Positions 32,239 to 42,777 of a stretch of DNA of 64,000 nt are shown here, piece by piece. A program made the position numbers and the translations under genes. The first letter of the stretch is position 1, and each line of letters opens with the position of its first letter. The notes beneath the pieces were generated by a model, which was not told the origin of the DNA, made no database searches, and saw nothing but the letters and a program-made list of their open reading frames with translations. The DNA is from Anolis sagrei (Eukaryota; Chordata; Lepidosauria; Squamata; Anolidae): positions 84,659,391-84,723,390 of the forward strand of contig NC_090022.1 of the NCBI RefSeq assembly GCF_037176765.1. The letters are read 5' to 3'.

Positions 32239-32659
32239 AGTTCTGTCTTGATATCTGCTGAATACAATTCATCCCATCAAGTTAAAACTACCTTATTTCA
32301 CCTTAAACCAAGGCAACAGCTATAATAAATAGTTTACAAACAGGTACACTTATTTATTTATTTACTGTATTTGTATACCACTCTTCTCAGCCCTCAGGCA
32401 ACTCAGGGCAGTTTACAATGACAATGATTTGATGCCCCAAAACACCATAAAATATTTAAAACATTAACACATAATATAAAACCAAACTGCCTTGAGTTGC
32501 CAATAGGCTGAGAAAGGCAGTATACAAGTATAGTAAATAAATAAATAATAAAACCATAACAAGAATATTAAAACATAGATTTATAAACTGATAATGTCCA
32601 GAATGTTGTTTTAACGCAATGTATTTCCAAGCAAGGAAAGCACAGAAGTTGTGGAGACC
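32239..32659 (-). repeat. Inverted duplicate of 39176-39365, split by an L2 insertion
   Basis: GTCTTGATATCTGCTGAATA, AGTTAAAACTACCTTATTTC, GGCAACAGCTATAATAAATA and, after the insertion 32345-32575, TTATAAACTGATAATGTCCA, GAATGTTGTTTTAACG. These are the reverse complement of 39176-39365. In both places the block abuts a CR1 3' end. Confidence 0.75.
32345..32575. mobile_element. L2-tail insertion, two tails in opposite orientation
   Basis: 32345-32480 is an inverse L2 3' UTR (TTATTTACTGTATTTGTATA, CAACTCAGGGCAGTTTACA). 32485-32545 is a direct one (TGAGTTGCCAATAGGCTGAG, GGCAGTATACAAGTATAG, (AAAT)n). The block it interrupts is uninterrupted at 39176-39365. Confidence 0.65.
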
Positions 32660-33065
32660 ATAGAATCATTGAGTTGGAAGAGACCTCGTGGGCCATCCAG
32701 TCCACCCCCCTGCCAAGAAGCAGGAAAATCACATTCAAAGCATCCCCAACAGATGGCCATCTAGCCTCTGCTTAAAAGCCTCCAAAGAAGGAGCCTCCAC
32801 CACTGCTGAACGGCTCTCACAGTCTGGAAGTTCTTCCTCATGTTCAGGTGGAATCTCCTTTCCTGTAGTTTGAAGCCATAGTTCCGCGTCCTAGTCTCCT
32901 CCCTATGACTTCCCCTCACATTTTTATGCATGGCCCTCATCATGTCTCCCATCAGTCTTCTCTTCTGCAGGCTAAACATACCCAGCTCTTTAAGCCACTC
33001 CTCATAGGGTTTGTTCTCCAGATCATTTTAGTTGCCCTCCTCTGGCCACATTCCAGCTTGTCATG
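32660..33065 (-). mobile_element. CR1 LINE 3' end
   Basis: Reverse of CR1: TAGAATCATTGAGTTGGAAG, CCTCCACCACTGCTGAACGG, TGAAGCCATAGTTCCGCGTC, TAAGCCACTCCTCATAGG, TTTTAGTTGCCCTCCTCTGG. Confidence 0.85.
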
Positions 33066-33550
33066 GCAGAGAAGTCTAAAGAGCTTGTCCAGCTACAACT
33101 CTGATTCCACAGCATTGGACCAGGACAGTTCAAGTGGTGGCGAACTATATTCATGCACCCTGGTATGCACTCACTGTCCCCTCTGACATCACTAACCAGT
33201 TCTCTTGCTCAGCTGAGAAGATGGTTTTAAAGCAGGCATGGGCAAACGTAAGCGGCTGAGCTCATGTGGTAGAAATGACAAAAGACTTCCTGGACAACAA
33301 AGACTTCATGTCCATGAAAAATTGCTGTCAAGTTCCATTGCCAAAGTTGCATATGCACTCTTGTATGGTTCACAGAGAAGCACAAAGATTTTAGTTAAAC
33401 CAGTAGTAGAAACTGCAAAAGATGTTGGTTCTTTTTTTTTTTTTTTTTTTGAAATCTAGATGCCCATGAACTGCAGGGAAAGGGCCTGAGGCCAGGAATT
33501 GTGGAAGTTGGAGTCCTGGAGAGGCAAAGCTTGCCCATGCCTGCTCTAAA
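33066..33550. other. No gene recognised
   Basis: Holds a poly-T run at 33431-33450 and short hAT-MITE-like words (GGAATTGTGGAAGTTGGAGT). Nothing coding is supported. Confidence 0.35.
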
Positions 33551-33564
33551 GGGTGCATCTACAC

Positions 33565-34730
33565 CAACGTTTCTCAGCCTGAAGGTCATGAGGGGGGTGT
33601 CAGAGGGATCACCAAAGGCCATCAGAAAACAGTATTTTCCGTTGGCCATGGGGGATCTGTGTGTGAAGTTTGGCCCAATTCTATCATTGGTGGAGTTCAG
33701 AATCCTCTTTGATTGTAGGTGAATGATAAATCCCAGCAACTACAACTCCCAAATGTCAAGGTCTATTTTCCCCAAAATCCACCAGTGTTCACATTTGGGC
33801 ATACTGAGTATTCGTGCCAAGTTTGGGCCAGATCTATCATTGTTTGAGTCCACAGTGATCTCTGGATGTACGTGAACTACAACTTCAAAACCCACGATCA
33901 ATGCCCATCAAACCTTTCCAGTATTTTCTTTTTTTTCAAATTATTTTTATTAATTATTTTACACAAACAATCTAATATATAATCAGAAAATATACATTCA
34001 AAAATAATGAAACGTGTCCAGATCTGTATCCAAATGGCAACTTCTGCAAAATAAGGGTTTGATGGGCATTGATCATGGGTTTTGAAGTTGTAGTTCACCT
34101 ACATCCAGAGAGGTAGCTGGTGGCACTATTGCTATTATCCAGATGGAAACAGTTTTTCCTAAAACATAGTAACCAATAACTCTAGTTAGGAATAGTTTGC
34201 ATGGATTTTGCTTCGAAAATGTCCTTCCAGTATTTTCTGTTGGTCATGGGAGTTCTGTGTGCCAAGGTTGGTTCAATTCCATCGTTGGTGGAGTTCAGAA
34301 TGCTCCTTGATTGTAGGTGAATGATAAATCCCAGCAAATACAACTCCCAAATGTCAAGGTCTATTTTCCCCAAACTCCACCAGTGTTCACATTTGGGCAT
34401 GCTGAGTATTCATGCCAAGTTTGGGCCAGATCTATAATTGTTTGCGTCTATAGTGCTCTCTGGACGTACGTGAACGACAACTTCAACACCCATGATCAAT
34501 GCCCACCAAGCCCTTCCAATATTTTCTGTTGGTCATGGGAGTTCTGTGTTCCAAAGTTGGTTTAATTCCATCATTGGTGGAATTCAGAATGTTCAGATAT
34601 TTACATTACGATTCATAACAGTAGCAAAATTACCCTTATGAAGTAGCAACGAAAATAATTTTATGGTTGGGGGTCACCACATGAGGAACTGTATTAAGGG
34701 ACGCCGCATTAGAAAGGTTGAGGACCACTG
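33565..34730 (-). mobile_element. SPIN-like hAT DNA transposon, non-autonomous
   Basis: Termini CAACGTTTCTCAGCCTG and AAAGGTTGAGGACCACTG are inverted repeats of the CAGTGGTTCTCAACCT type. Flanking 8-bp duplication ATCTACAC (33557-33564) and ATCTGCAC (34731-34738), one mismatch. The right end (34600-34730) with TTACATTACGATTCATAACA, GTAGCAACGAAAATAATTTT and GGTTGGGGGTCACCACATGA matches my memory of SPIN ('Space Invader') elements. The interior has a ~300-bp direct repeat (33625-33929 and 34239-34520 region) and an inserted retroposon (33930-34224). Confidence 0.8.
33930..34224 (-). mobile_element. Retroposed insertion inside the SPIN-like element
   Basis: Flanked by the exact 14-bp duplication TTCCAGTATTTTCT (33916-33929 and 34225-34238) and starts with a T-run, so the poly-A tail is on the minus strand, as for an L1-mobilised insertion. 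34052-34112 is an inverted copy of 33850-33915, the host hAT sequence just outside. The source family of the rest is unknown. Confidence 0.75.
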
Positions 34731-34939
34731 ATCTGCACTGGAATGAATGCAGTTTGACGTTATTTTAACTGGTATGGTTCTGCTCTACGGATCATGGGAC
34801 TTGCAGCTTGGTGAGCCACCACTACTGTTTGGCAGAGAAGACCAAAGACTTTGTAAAACTACAGCGCCCAAAGCTGCCCTCAGAGTGGCTTTGGGAAGTG
34901 CTAAAATTGTTAGAAGTGACTAGAAATCATTACTGCTTT

Positions 34940-35060
34940 TGAGAGCCAGCCTGGTGCCATGGTTTGTGCTTTGGATTAAGTCAATCTCTACTGGGCTATT
35001 ATGGAGGTCCACTTTCTTGGGCAAGTCACACTCTCGGCCTCAGAGGAAGGCAAAGGTATT
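34940..35060 (+). mobile_element. Sauria-type SINE fragment
   Basis: GAGAGCCAGCCTGGTGCCAT, GGCAAGTCACACTCTCGGCC, AGAGGAAGGCAAAGG. Confidence 0.6.
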
Positions 35061-35099
35061 TATTTATCAGGAGCCAACCAAAACAGTTGTATTGCATTA

Positions 35100-35760
35100 A
35101 AAACAAACAAACAAAACAGAAAGTTTGCAGACTTGGTATTCTATTAAATGTCCTTTGACCAGAAGCTGGCCACTTGGAGTGCCTCTGGTGTTGCTGCAAG
35201 AAGGTCCTCCATTGTGCATGTGGCAGGGCTCAGGTTGCATTGCAGTAGGTGGTCTGTGGTTTGCTCTTCTCCATACTCGCATGCTGTGAATTCCACTTTG
35301 TAGCCCCATTTCTTAAGGTTGGCTCTGCATCTCGTGGTGCCAGAGCGCACTCTGTTCAGTGCCTTCGAAGTTGCCCAGTCTTCTGTGTGCCCAGGTGGGA
35401 GTCTCTCATTTGGTGCCAGCTATTGATTGAGGTTCTGGGTTTGAGCCTGCCACTTTTGGACTCTCGCTTGCTGGGGTGATCCAGCGAGTGTCTCTGTAGA
35501 TCTTAGAAAACTATTTCTTGATTTAAGTTGTTGGCGTGCTGGCTGATACCCAAACAGGAGGTGGGCCAGAGATGTCACTGCCTTGGTCCTTTCACTATTG
35601 GTTGCTACTCCCTGGCAGATGTCGGGTGGTGCAATACCAGCTAAACAGTATAATTTCTCCAGTGGTTTAGGGCGCAGGCACCCCGTGATAATGCGGCATG
35701 TCTAATTAAGAGCCACATGTTTTAGAGTGGTGAGATGTGTTCCACACTGGACATGCATAC
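35100..35760 (-). mobile_element. Non-LTR retrotransposon ORF2 C-terminal fragment
   Basis: The minus-strand frames read RSGTTRCRANLKKWGYKVEF, ACEYGEEQTTDHLLQC (a CCHC-like Cys/His cluster) and, upstream, a CRIITGC..GIAPPDIRQG-like stretch. The order 'IAPPxIRR' motif, linker, then zinc-knuckle-like C-terminus is typical of several LINE clades. I cannot name the clade. The frame is broken. Confidence 0.6.
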
Positions 35761-35839
35761 TCAGCATTAGACAACAGAGGCTGTAATTTTGTATTAAGGT
35801 CATGGGAGAAATTTCACTGAAAGTAATGGGACTTGCCAT

Positions 35840-36050
35840 TGAGAGAGCCAGCATGGCTTAGCAGTTTGGGTGTTGGACTTTGAAGACCAAGGTTTAAATC
35901 TCTGTTCTAACTGTAGCAGGTGACCTTGGGCAAGTCACACTTCCTCTCAGATGCAGTGGAAAGCAATGATAAAAAAAAATCCACTCTGAATGAATCTTGC
36001 CAAGAAAACCCTCTCCTGGATCACAATGCTTACAATAACAACAGACATAG
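35840..36050 (+). mobile_element. Sauria-type SINE
   Basis: GAGAGCCAGCATGGCTTAGC, GTTTAAATCTCTGTTC, CCTTGGGCAAGTCACACTT, ATCTTGCCAAGAAAACCCTC and a CAATAACAACAG tail. Confidence 0.75.
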
Positions 36051-36314
36051 GGATCACGCTTTCATTCTGTTTAGGTAAAGAGCTTTGGACAAACCACCCC
36101 CAGATTGAGTAAAAATATCTGTACATCTTTTCATTCAGCTGCCGGATTATCTGCCACTAAACACAGTACGTCGAGAACATTTGACATGATCGAGCAAAAT
36201 GAATCCTTTCCATTGACCCCTATTTAGCATTGTCACAGTCATGACTGTTTCTGCTCCTTCAACCTGTAAACTGTAGTAAAACCAAAGGGGTTTCTTGATA
36301 TGCAAGATCAGTTT

Positions 36315-36585
36315 CAGGAGCCCCCAGTGGCGCAGTGGGTTAAACCCCTGTGCTGGCAGGACTGAAGACTGACAGGTCGCAGGTTTGAATCCGGGGAGAA
36401 CATGGATAAACACCCTCTATGAGCTCCAGCTCCTCTTATGGGGACATGAGAAAAGCCTCCCACAAGGATGGGAAAACATCAAAACATCTGGGCGCTCCCT
36501 GGGCAACGTCCTTGCAGATGGCCAATTCTCTCACACCAGAAGCAACTTGCAGTTTCTCAAGTCACTCCTGACATGACAAAAAAAA
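36315..36585 (+). mobile_element. SINE family B
   Basis: GGAGCCCCCAGTGGCGCAGT, GTCGCAGGTTTGAATCCGG, GACATGAGAAAAGCCTCCCA, CAATTCTCTCACACCAGAAG, then CACTCCTGACATGACAAAAA. Confidence 0.85.
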
Positions 36586-37443
36586 TCAAAACAAATGACT
36601 GCATCGGATCTGAACCCCTGATCATAAAATGAGCATTGTAAATGAATGATAAACAGTGAGGAAAATTTATTTTGCACATGTTCAGAGGTACCGTGGCTTT
36701 TATATTTGGTGACCATAGTTTTTCAGGCCCAATGCCTTTCAAGTTCTGGCTCAAATACAATCTTCCCAAAATCATGAGGGATAACTCTACAGAACGTAAT
36801 ATGTCCAGAAGTAAACATTCACAGGCATTAATTGTCCATAAACATTCCTTTCCTGATACACATTTCCCCTAATTCTCCAGAGGGGAAAAATATCCAAAAA
36901 AGACAATCACGTTATTCTGTGTGCTTGGACTCTATGGGAAGGGTAAAGATAGAACATCTGTGGTTCTCTTTTATTTATTTATATTTGCTGTGTGCACCTG
37001 TCTCGGCTCAATAAATATGCTTAAACTGTGTTGCAAAGTACATTAATCTCCTCCATGCAAGGTCAAACAGTCATGTCTGTCCAGTCAGAGTTTTGAGAGC
37101 AACTTTCACTTTACACATTTTTCAGTTATTGTATGCAAGAGATCCTTTATTTAGGAAATTCCCTTAACTCTTCATTTTCTTAGTTTCTCAATAGTAACTA
37201 AAGTGATTACTTTATCCATTACGCTATGGTACATTGACACTTCAACACCGCAACTGAGCAGGAGCCAGCACTTGAACCTTGTGACATTTCTCTTCCCAAC
37301 ACACTTAGTGAACCAACACCAGCAGAAACTATAAAAATAACTGTAATGTTATAGTAATGCTGCAAAAAGAATAAAGTCACTATTACATTACAGTGTTGCT
37401 GTAGGTGTCCTTTAATGGTTGGAAAATAATTAATTACAGGCAA
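36586..37443. other. No gene recognised
   Basis: AT-rich intron sequence without a named element. Confidence 0.35.
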
Positions 37444-37456
37444 TTAGAGTTTTAAA

Positions 37457-37790
37457 AGGGCCCCCGGTGGTGCAGTAGGTTAAAGCACTGAGCTGCTGAA
37501 CTGGCTGACTGAAAGGTTGCAGGTTCGAATCTGGAGAGCGGCATGAGCTCCCGCTGTTAGCTCCAGCTTCCGCCAACCTAGCAGTTTGAAAACATGCAAA
37601 TGTGAGTAGATCAATAGGTACCGCTCTGGCAGGAAGGTAACAGTACTCCATGCAGTCATGCCGGCCACATGACCTTGGAGGCGTCTACGGACAATGCCAG
37701 CTCTTCGGCTTAGAAATGGAGATGAGCACCAACCCACAGAGTTGGACACGACTGGACTTAATGTCAGGGGAAAACCTTGAACTTGACCTT
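37457..37790 (+). mobile_element. SINE family A with exact target-site duplication
   Basis: Head GGCCCCCGGTGGTGCAGTAG, B-box GGTTCGAATCTGG, tail GACTTAATGTCAGGGGAAAA. The 13-bp duplication TTAGAGTTTTAAA flanks it (37444-37456 and 37791-37803). Confidence 0.9.
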
Positions 37791-37882
37791 TTAGAGTTTT
37801 AAACAGTTACATCCCACTCTGAACAACACATTTTTAAAGTATTCCTTTGGCTCCAGAAGTACCTAACAGATTTTTATAAGCG

Positions 37883-38140
37883 GAGCCTTCAGTGGCACAG
37901 TGGGTTAAATCCTTGTGCCTGCATGACTGCTGACCAAAAGGTCGGTGCTTTGAATTCGGGGAGCGGGGTGAGCTCCCGTTTGTCAGCTCCAACTTCTCAT
38001 TTAGGGATATAAGAGAAGCCTCCCACCAGATGGTAAAAATCTGGGCATCCCCTGGGCAACGTCCTTACAGGTGGCCAATTCTCTTACAACAGAAGTGACT
38101 TGCAGTTTCTCAAGACGCTTCTGAAATGAATATATATATA
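37883..38140 (+). mobile_element. SINE family B
   Basis: GAGCCTTCAGTGGCACAGTG, GTGCTTTGAATTCGGGG, CTGGGCATCCCCTGGGCAAC, then GACGCTTCTGAAATGAATAT. More diverged than 28175. Confidence 0.75.
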
Positions 38141-38149
38141 AGCTATGGT

Positions 38150-38350
38150 TTCTTGTTACTTTGTGCTTTCAAGTCAACTTTGATTTATGGCAACCCTCAT
38201 TTATATTTATCAAGAAGAGGTTTGCTATTGCTTTTCTCTGAGGCTAAGCAAATATGACTTGCGCCTTATGGGTTTCTCTGGCTAGACTGGATTTCCAACC
38301 TAGTTTCTTAGGGTCCTAGTTCAGCATCAAGAGCATTACATCACACAGGC
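38150..38350 (-). mobile_element. Sauria-type SINE
   Basis: Reverse order: TTGTGCTTTCAAGTCAACTT, TTTATGGCAACCCTCATTT, CAAGAAGAGGTTTGCTATTG, TCTCTGAGGCTAAGCAAATA. Confidence 0.65.
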
Positions 38351-38689
38351 TGTGTAAATCCTTTCTCAAATTCATCGCAGTTCAAGTTTTTGTGCTGATA
38401 TAAATGACATAAAAGCTTGTTTATTATTTGAACAAAAAACAAGCAAGATTAGGTTCTTCTTTGAGGCTCATGTAAGTGAACATGATTTATTCCTGCAATA
38501 CCACTGTGTTTTCACAATAGAGATACAAGATGCTTTTCATAACAGAGGACTACATTCAGGAAAGCCATATGGGTGCATCCCAGGCTTTTTCTTGATTTTG
38601 TTTTAATAGAACTTTGCTCTCTCATGTTTGTAGCAAAGATGTTTATTTCCTCTTCAAAGGCATCTAGGAGTATAGTGTTTAGATCCAGG

Positions 38690-39175
38690 GAAGCCATGCT
38701 ACCCCTCTATTCTACCTTGGTCTGACCACACCTCGAATACTGTGTTCAATTCTGGGCACCACAATTTAAGGGAAATGTTGACAAGTTGGAATGTGTCCTA
38801 TGAGGAGCAGCTTAAAGAGCTGGGCATGCTTAGCCTGAAGAAGAGAAGGCTGAGAGGAGACATGACAGCCATGTATAAATATGTAAGAGGAAGTCATAGG
38901 GAGAAGGGAGCAGGCTTGTTTTCTGCTGCCCTGGAGACTAGGACATGGAACAATGGCTTCAAACTACAGGAAAGGAGATTCCACCTGAACATTAGGAAGA
39001 ACTTCCTGACTGTGAGAGCTGTTCAGCAGTGGTGGAAGCACCTTCTTTGGAGGCTTTTAAGCAGAGGCTGGATGGCCATCTCTCGGGCGTGCTTTGAATG
39101 TGATTTTCCTGCTTCTTGGCAGGGGGTTGGACTGGATGGCCCACAAGCTCTTTTCCAACTCAACGATTCTATGGT
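38690..39175 (+). mobile_element. CR1 LINE 3' end with internal deletion
   Basis: CCCCTCTATTCTACCTTGGT, TGTGTTCAATTCTGGGCACC, then a jump to GTCCTATGAGGAGCAGCTTA, and the end GGGGGTTGGACTGGATGGCC, CAACGATTCTATGG. The sequence after the 3' end is shared with 32239-32659 in reverse. Confidence 0.85.
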
Positions 39176-39365
39176 CTCCACAACTTTTGTGATTTCCTTG
39201 CTTGGAAATACATAAAGTTAAAATAGCATTCTGGACATTATTAGTCTATAAAACTGAAGTATACCTGTGTGCAAACTATTTATTATAGCTGTTGCCTTAG
39301 TTTAAGGTGAAATGAGGTAGTTTTAACTTTATGGTATGAATTGTATTCAGTTGATATCAAGACAG
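39176..39365 (+). repeat. Inverted duplicate of 32239-32659
   Basis: CTCCACAACTTTTGTGATTT, CATTCTGGACATTATTAGTC, GTTGCCTTAGTTTAAGGTGA, GATATCAAGACAGAA. It is continuous here, whereas the other copy holds an L2 insertion. Confidence 0.75.
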
Positions 39366-39867
39366 AAGAATCAGTAAGTCAAAAATTGTGTGAGAAAAGA
39401 GAAAATTGTGAGAGTAAACCATTGCATTGCATCAGTATGTGACTATGCTACTTTACTAATCTCACATATATAAAAGCTATTCATCATTATAGGCTATCAC
39501 TCATGGCTCAGCCTGATTGTTTTCCAAAGGTAGAGTCTTAGCAGTGTGTCCATAAGTGACTGTGGAGACCTATTCTGAATCAACATGGTGTTTCACAATG
39601 AAGATGTAGATTTCTAAATGGAAGGCGGTCCTCACAAGGCTTTGCTTGATGCTTCTTTCTCTTGGTACATTTCTTCCTTTTTCCTTCTATTCTGCCTCTT
39701 CAAAATCTGTAGCACAGTTGGTAACATCTGACCTTCAGTTGGAATGCTCAAGGACCAGGGTTCCCAGTTCTTTTTTTTTTTTTAAGTTAGCAGTCATTCT
39801 ATTATATCTGTGGATAATGGACTTTTTCTACATCCATGTCTTAAAGTTCTGAGACACAGCATGAATG
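39366..39867. other. No gene recognised
   Basis: Possible Sauria-SINE trace near 39720-39765 (GGTAACATCTGACCTTCAG). A poly-T run is at 39770. Confidence 0.35.
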
Positions 39868-40036
39868 GGCTAAGTGCACATTTACACTGTAGAATTAACT
39901 GCCATAACAAAGGGAATCATGAGGGTCTTTGCCAAGGAGTCCTAGTGCCTCATCAAACGACACATCCTAGGATTCCATAGCATTGAGTCATGGCAGTTAA
40001 AGTGGTTTCAAACCGCATTAATTCTACAGTGTAGAT
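39868..40036. repeat. Palindromic MITE ('GCATCTACACTG' family)
   Basis: CACTGTAGAATTAACTGCCA ... TAATTCTACAGTGTAGATGC. The ends are reverse complements, and the interior carries CCTAGGATTCCATAGCATTG. Confidence 0.75.
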
Positions 40037-40222
40037 GCATCCTAAGTTGCCAGGAGCTATCCCAGCAACAATGAAGAATATATAGATAGATAGGAATATG
40101 CTCCTTAGCTTTGAATTTGCCAGTCCATTAGCTTATTTGTCTCAGAATAATCAAGAGTATACCTTCTTCTGGGAAACTGTCAACTGGGAAAGGTTGAATT
40201 GTAGCACAATCCTATACATATA

Positions 40223-40556
40223 GAGTAGAGTCTCACTTATCCAACATAAACTGGCCGGCAGGACATTGGAAAAGTGAAAATGTTGGATAATAAGGAGGGA
40301 TTAAGGATAAGCCTATTAAACGTCAAATCACGTTATGATTTTACAGATTAAGCACCAAAACATCATGTTTTACAACAAATGGATGGAAAAAGCAGTTCAG
40401 TACATGGTAAAGTTATGTAGTAATTACTGTATTTACGAATTTAGCACCAAGGCATTGCAATGTATTGAAACATCTGTGGATCCGGGTGGGAGGCAGACTG
40501 CGCTGGATAATACAAAATGTTGGATGAGCGAAGGTTGGATAAGCAAGACTCTACTG
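40223..40556. mobile_element. Tigger/pogo-type DNA transposon, non-autonomous
   Basis: Inverted ends GAGTAGAGTCTCACTTATCC and GGATAAGCAAGACTCTACTG, with TA duplicated on both sides (40221-40222 and 40557-40558). 334 bp with no transposase frame. The flanks rejoin as a GCAATCCTAT-type MITE, so it inserted into that repeat. Confidence 0.85.
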
Positions 40557-41279
40557 TATCTACACAAAGTTAAATTCCATTAAGTTAATTGAGACAGTTA
40601 GAGAGATAGTTACTGCTTATTGATATATTATACATCCCATTTACAGATGATGCTAAGCAATTTATGAAATTTTGATACAGAAAGAATAAAATCCAGCATA
40701 AACCAAAATCCATTCACATCAAATACACTGTGATTTAAGATAGCCACAGAAAACATAAAACCAGAATCCTTTTTTTAAAAAGCATTACATAGCTTTGTCT
40801 TCATCATATACCTCAAAGCAGACAATGAAGGGGCCAGGTATAATGATCAGAGAGCAGGTTGAAAAAATATAGCAGCTTCTAAACAAATAAACTGAAAGGA
40901 AAACACAGTGATGATGGATAATTATACCACACAGATGAACTGAATATCTAGAGCCTCTATTTAAAAAAAAACTAACCATGGATTAAATATACCTTAGCGC
41001 ATTTTAAACTATATTGCTTAATTCACATTTGGGATGATTAAAGAGTTACAAAGTTTCAAAGGGGAGTTGCAAGGAGTTTTTCCTGCATTTTATGGCCCGC
41101 TTGTGAGTAGAATAGTGGCATGATTCATGAATGATTTATTGGAGGGTGTATGTTATTCTGAATTTGAAAATACAAGTGTTTGAACTTGTACATAGGGCTT
41201 GGAAGAACACAGCATACTAAGCAACTTTATTTAGAGGATTAATAAGACTTCACCATTTGTTTATGAATAAACTTGGTAC
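40557..41279. other. No gene recognised
   Basis: Right part of the MITE, then AT-rich sequence. Confidence 0.35.
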
Positions 41280-41347
41280 GTAGCAATTCCGGACTGTGAG
41301 AATAACTCTTAGGAAACTAGCAATGCTGGATAAACGAGACTCTACTA
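41280..41347. mobile_element. Tigger/pogo-type transposon end
   Basis: CTGGATAAACGAGACTCTAC plus TATG matches the right end of the 40223-40556 element. The rest is missing. Confidence 0.6.
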
Positions 41348-41483
41348 TGTGTTGAATTGGTTGAGACTCAGTGAGATATTCATTGAAAAACTATAGCAAA
41401 ATGTTCTTCAGGATGTCTGCAAAAACAACGTGTTTTGCTGTTTAATAAACCTTTTCCTTGTTTTTATGATAGAAGTAATTAAG

Positions 41484-41798
41484 GTAAAGGTTTTCCCTTG
41501 ACATTAAATCTAGTCATGTCCAACTCTGTGGGGTGATGCTCACCTCCATTTCTAAGCCGAAGAGCCAACATTGTCTGTAGACGCCTCCAAGGTCATGTAG
41601 CTGGCATGACTGAATGGAGTGCTGTTACCTTCCTGTTGGAGCAGTTCCTATTGATCTACTCACATTTGCGTGTTTTAAAACTGCTGGGTTGGCAGAAGCT
41701 GGGGCTCACCCCACGCCCTGGATTCGAACCACTGACTTTTTGGTCAGCAAGTTCAGCAGCTCAGCAGTTTAACCCACTATGCCACTGGGGGCTCCAGA
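41484..41798 (-). mobile_element. SINE family A
   Basis: Reverse: AAGGTAAAGGTTTTCCCTTG, ACATTAAATCTAGTCATGTC, GGCATGACTGAATGGAGTGC, TTTAACCCACTATGCCACTG, GGGGCTCC. Confidence 0.85.
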
Positions 41799-42409
41799 AT
41801 CAATTGGGAAATGAGAATTATAACCCAGAAACAAAAATCCTGTTACAGAGTGTAATCAGCCAGAAATCATCTGTTCAGGTATTGCATGCCTCAACTGCTT
41901 TGCCATTTTAAGCATGTAGGTTTAGGGCAGGCCTCAGCCTTTCCTGTCATCTATTTTTGTTTCTCAGAAGAATAAGAAGATAAGGAAACGATTGTGTTGG
42001 TGAAGCATACAAGAAGCCCTCAGGGATCTGTAGGGAGAAGAATGCTGCGTTGTGCTGCCAGAGGCCGGCAATGTTACATTATATCAGGGGAGGAATTCTG
42101 TTGCCTGGCACTAGGGGAACACACATTTTTGTTTATCTCCTGATGGGCAGAAGGGCTTGCCTTCTTGAAAGATCAACCCTTCCTTCCAAATCTGGACTCC
42201 GTGTGTATTACTGCATTCCCAGAGAGCAACCCTTCTATAACCAGGATTATGTCTGATGTGAGCAGGCTAAACCTGACAGTAAAATATAGTTCTTTAATGT
42301 ATAAAGAAAACATATTACTGGCAACAAAGGGTATTATTATTATTATTATTATTATTATTCCTCTTTATGTCTCTAAAACAGACATCCAAAGGGAATGGCC
42401 TTGCACTGC
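41799..42409. other. No gene recognised; (ATT)n microsatellite
   Basis: Tandem ATT units at 42330-42360. Otherwise no supported feature. Confidence 0.4.
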
Positions 42410-42600
42410 TACACTTATTTATTTATTTACTGTATTTCTACTCCACTCTTCTCAACCCCAAGGGGACTCAGAACGGCTTACAGATTATGGCAACATTCAA
42501 TGCTGCATCATACAACAAATAATAAATATAAAATTATAAAAAATTAAAACATATAATGCAATAAAACATATCAAAACATAGTTTTAACAGAGCAGATGTT
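42410..42600 (-). mobile_element. L2 3'-tail fragment
   Basis: TTATTTATTTACTGTATTTC, CTCTTCTCAACCCCAAGGGG, ACTCAGAACGGCTTACAG, inverse of the L2 3' end. Confidence 0.65.
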
Positions 42601-42777
42601 CCATCGGGAAGAATGAGATGCCAAACCAGGGTGGCAGTGTTCACTCATGAGAGGGCTCAGGTGAATCAAGGGCCATGGCTGAAAGTAACAAATGTTGGTA
42701 TCTCTGTGCTGACCCAAGGACGCTGAAATGGAGGCCAGTCAAGATAGAGTCCGGCAGCACCAAGTGGTCCCCAGAAC

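Larger units (their letters stand above)
33551..34900. repeat. GCATCTACAC MITE interrupted by a SPIN-like hAT
   Basis: GGGTGCATCTACAC (33551-33564) is the left end of the MITE also seen at 3525 and 39868. Its continuation ATCTGCACTGGAATGAATGC, AGTTTGACG resumes at 34731. The hAT element fills the gap. Confidence 0.75.
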
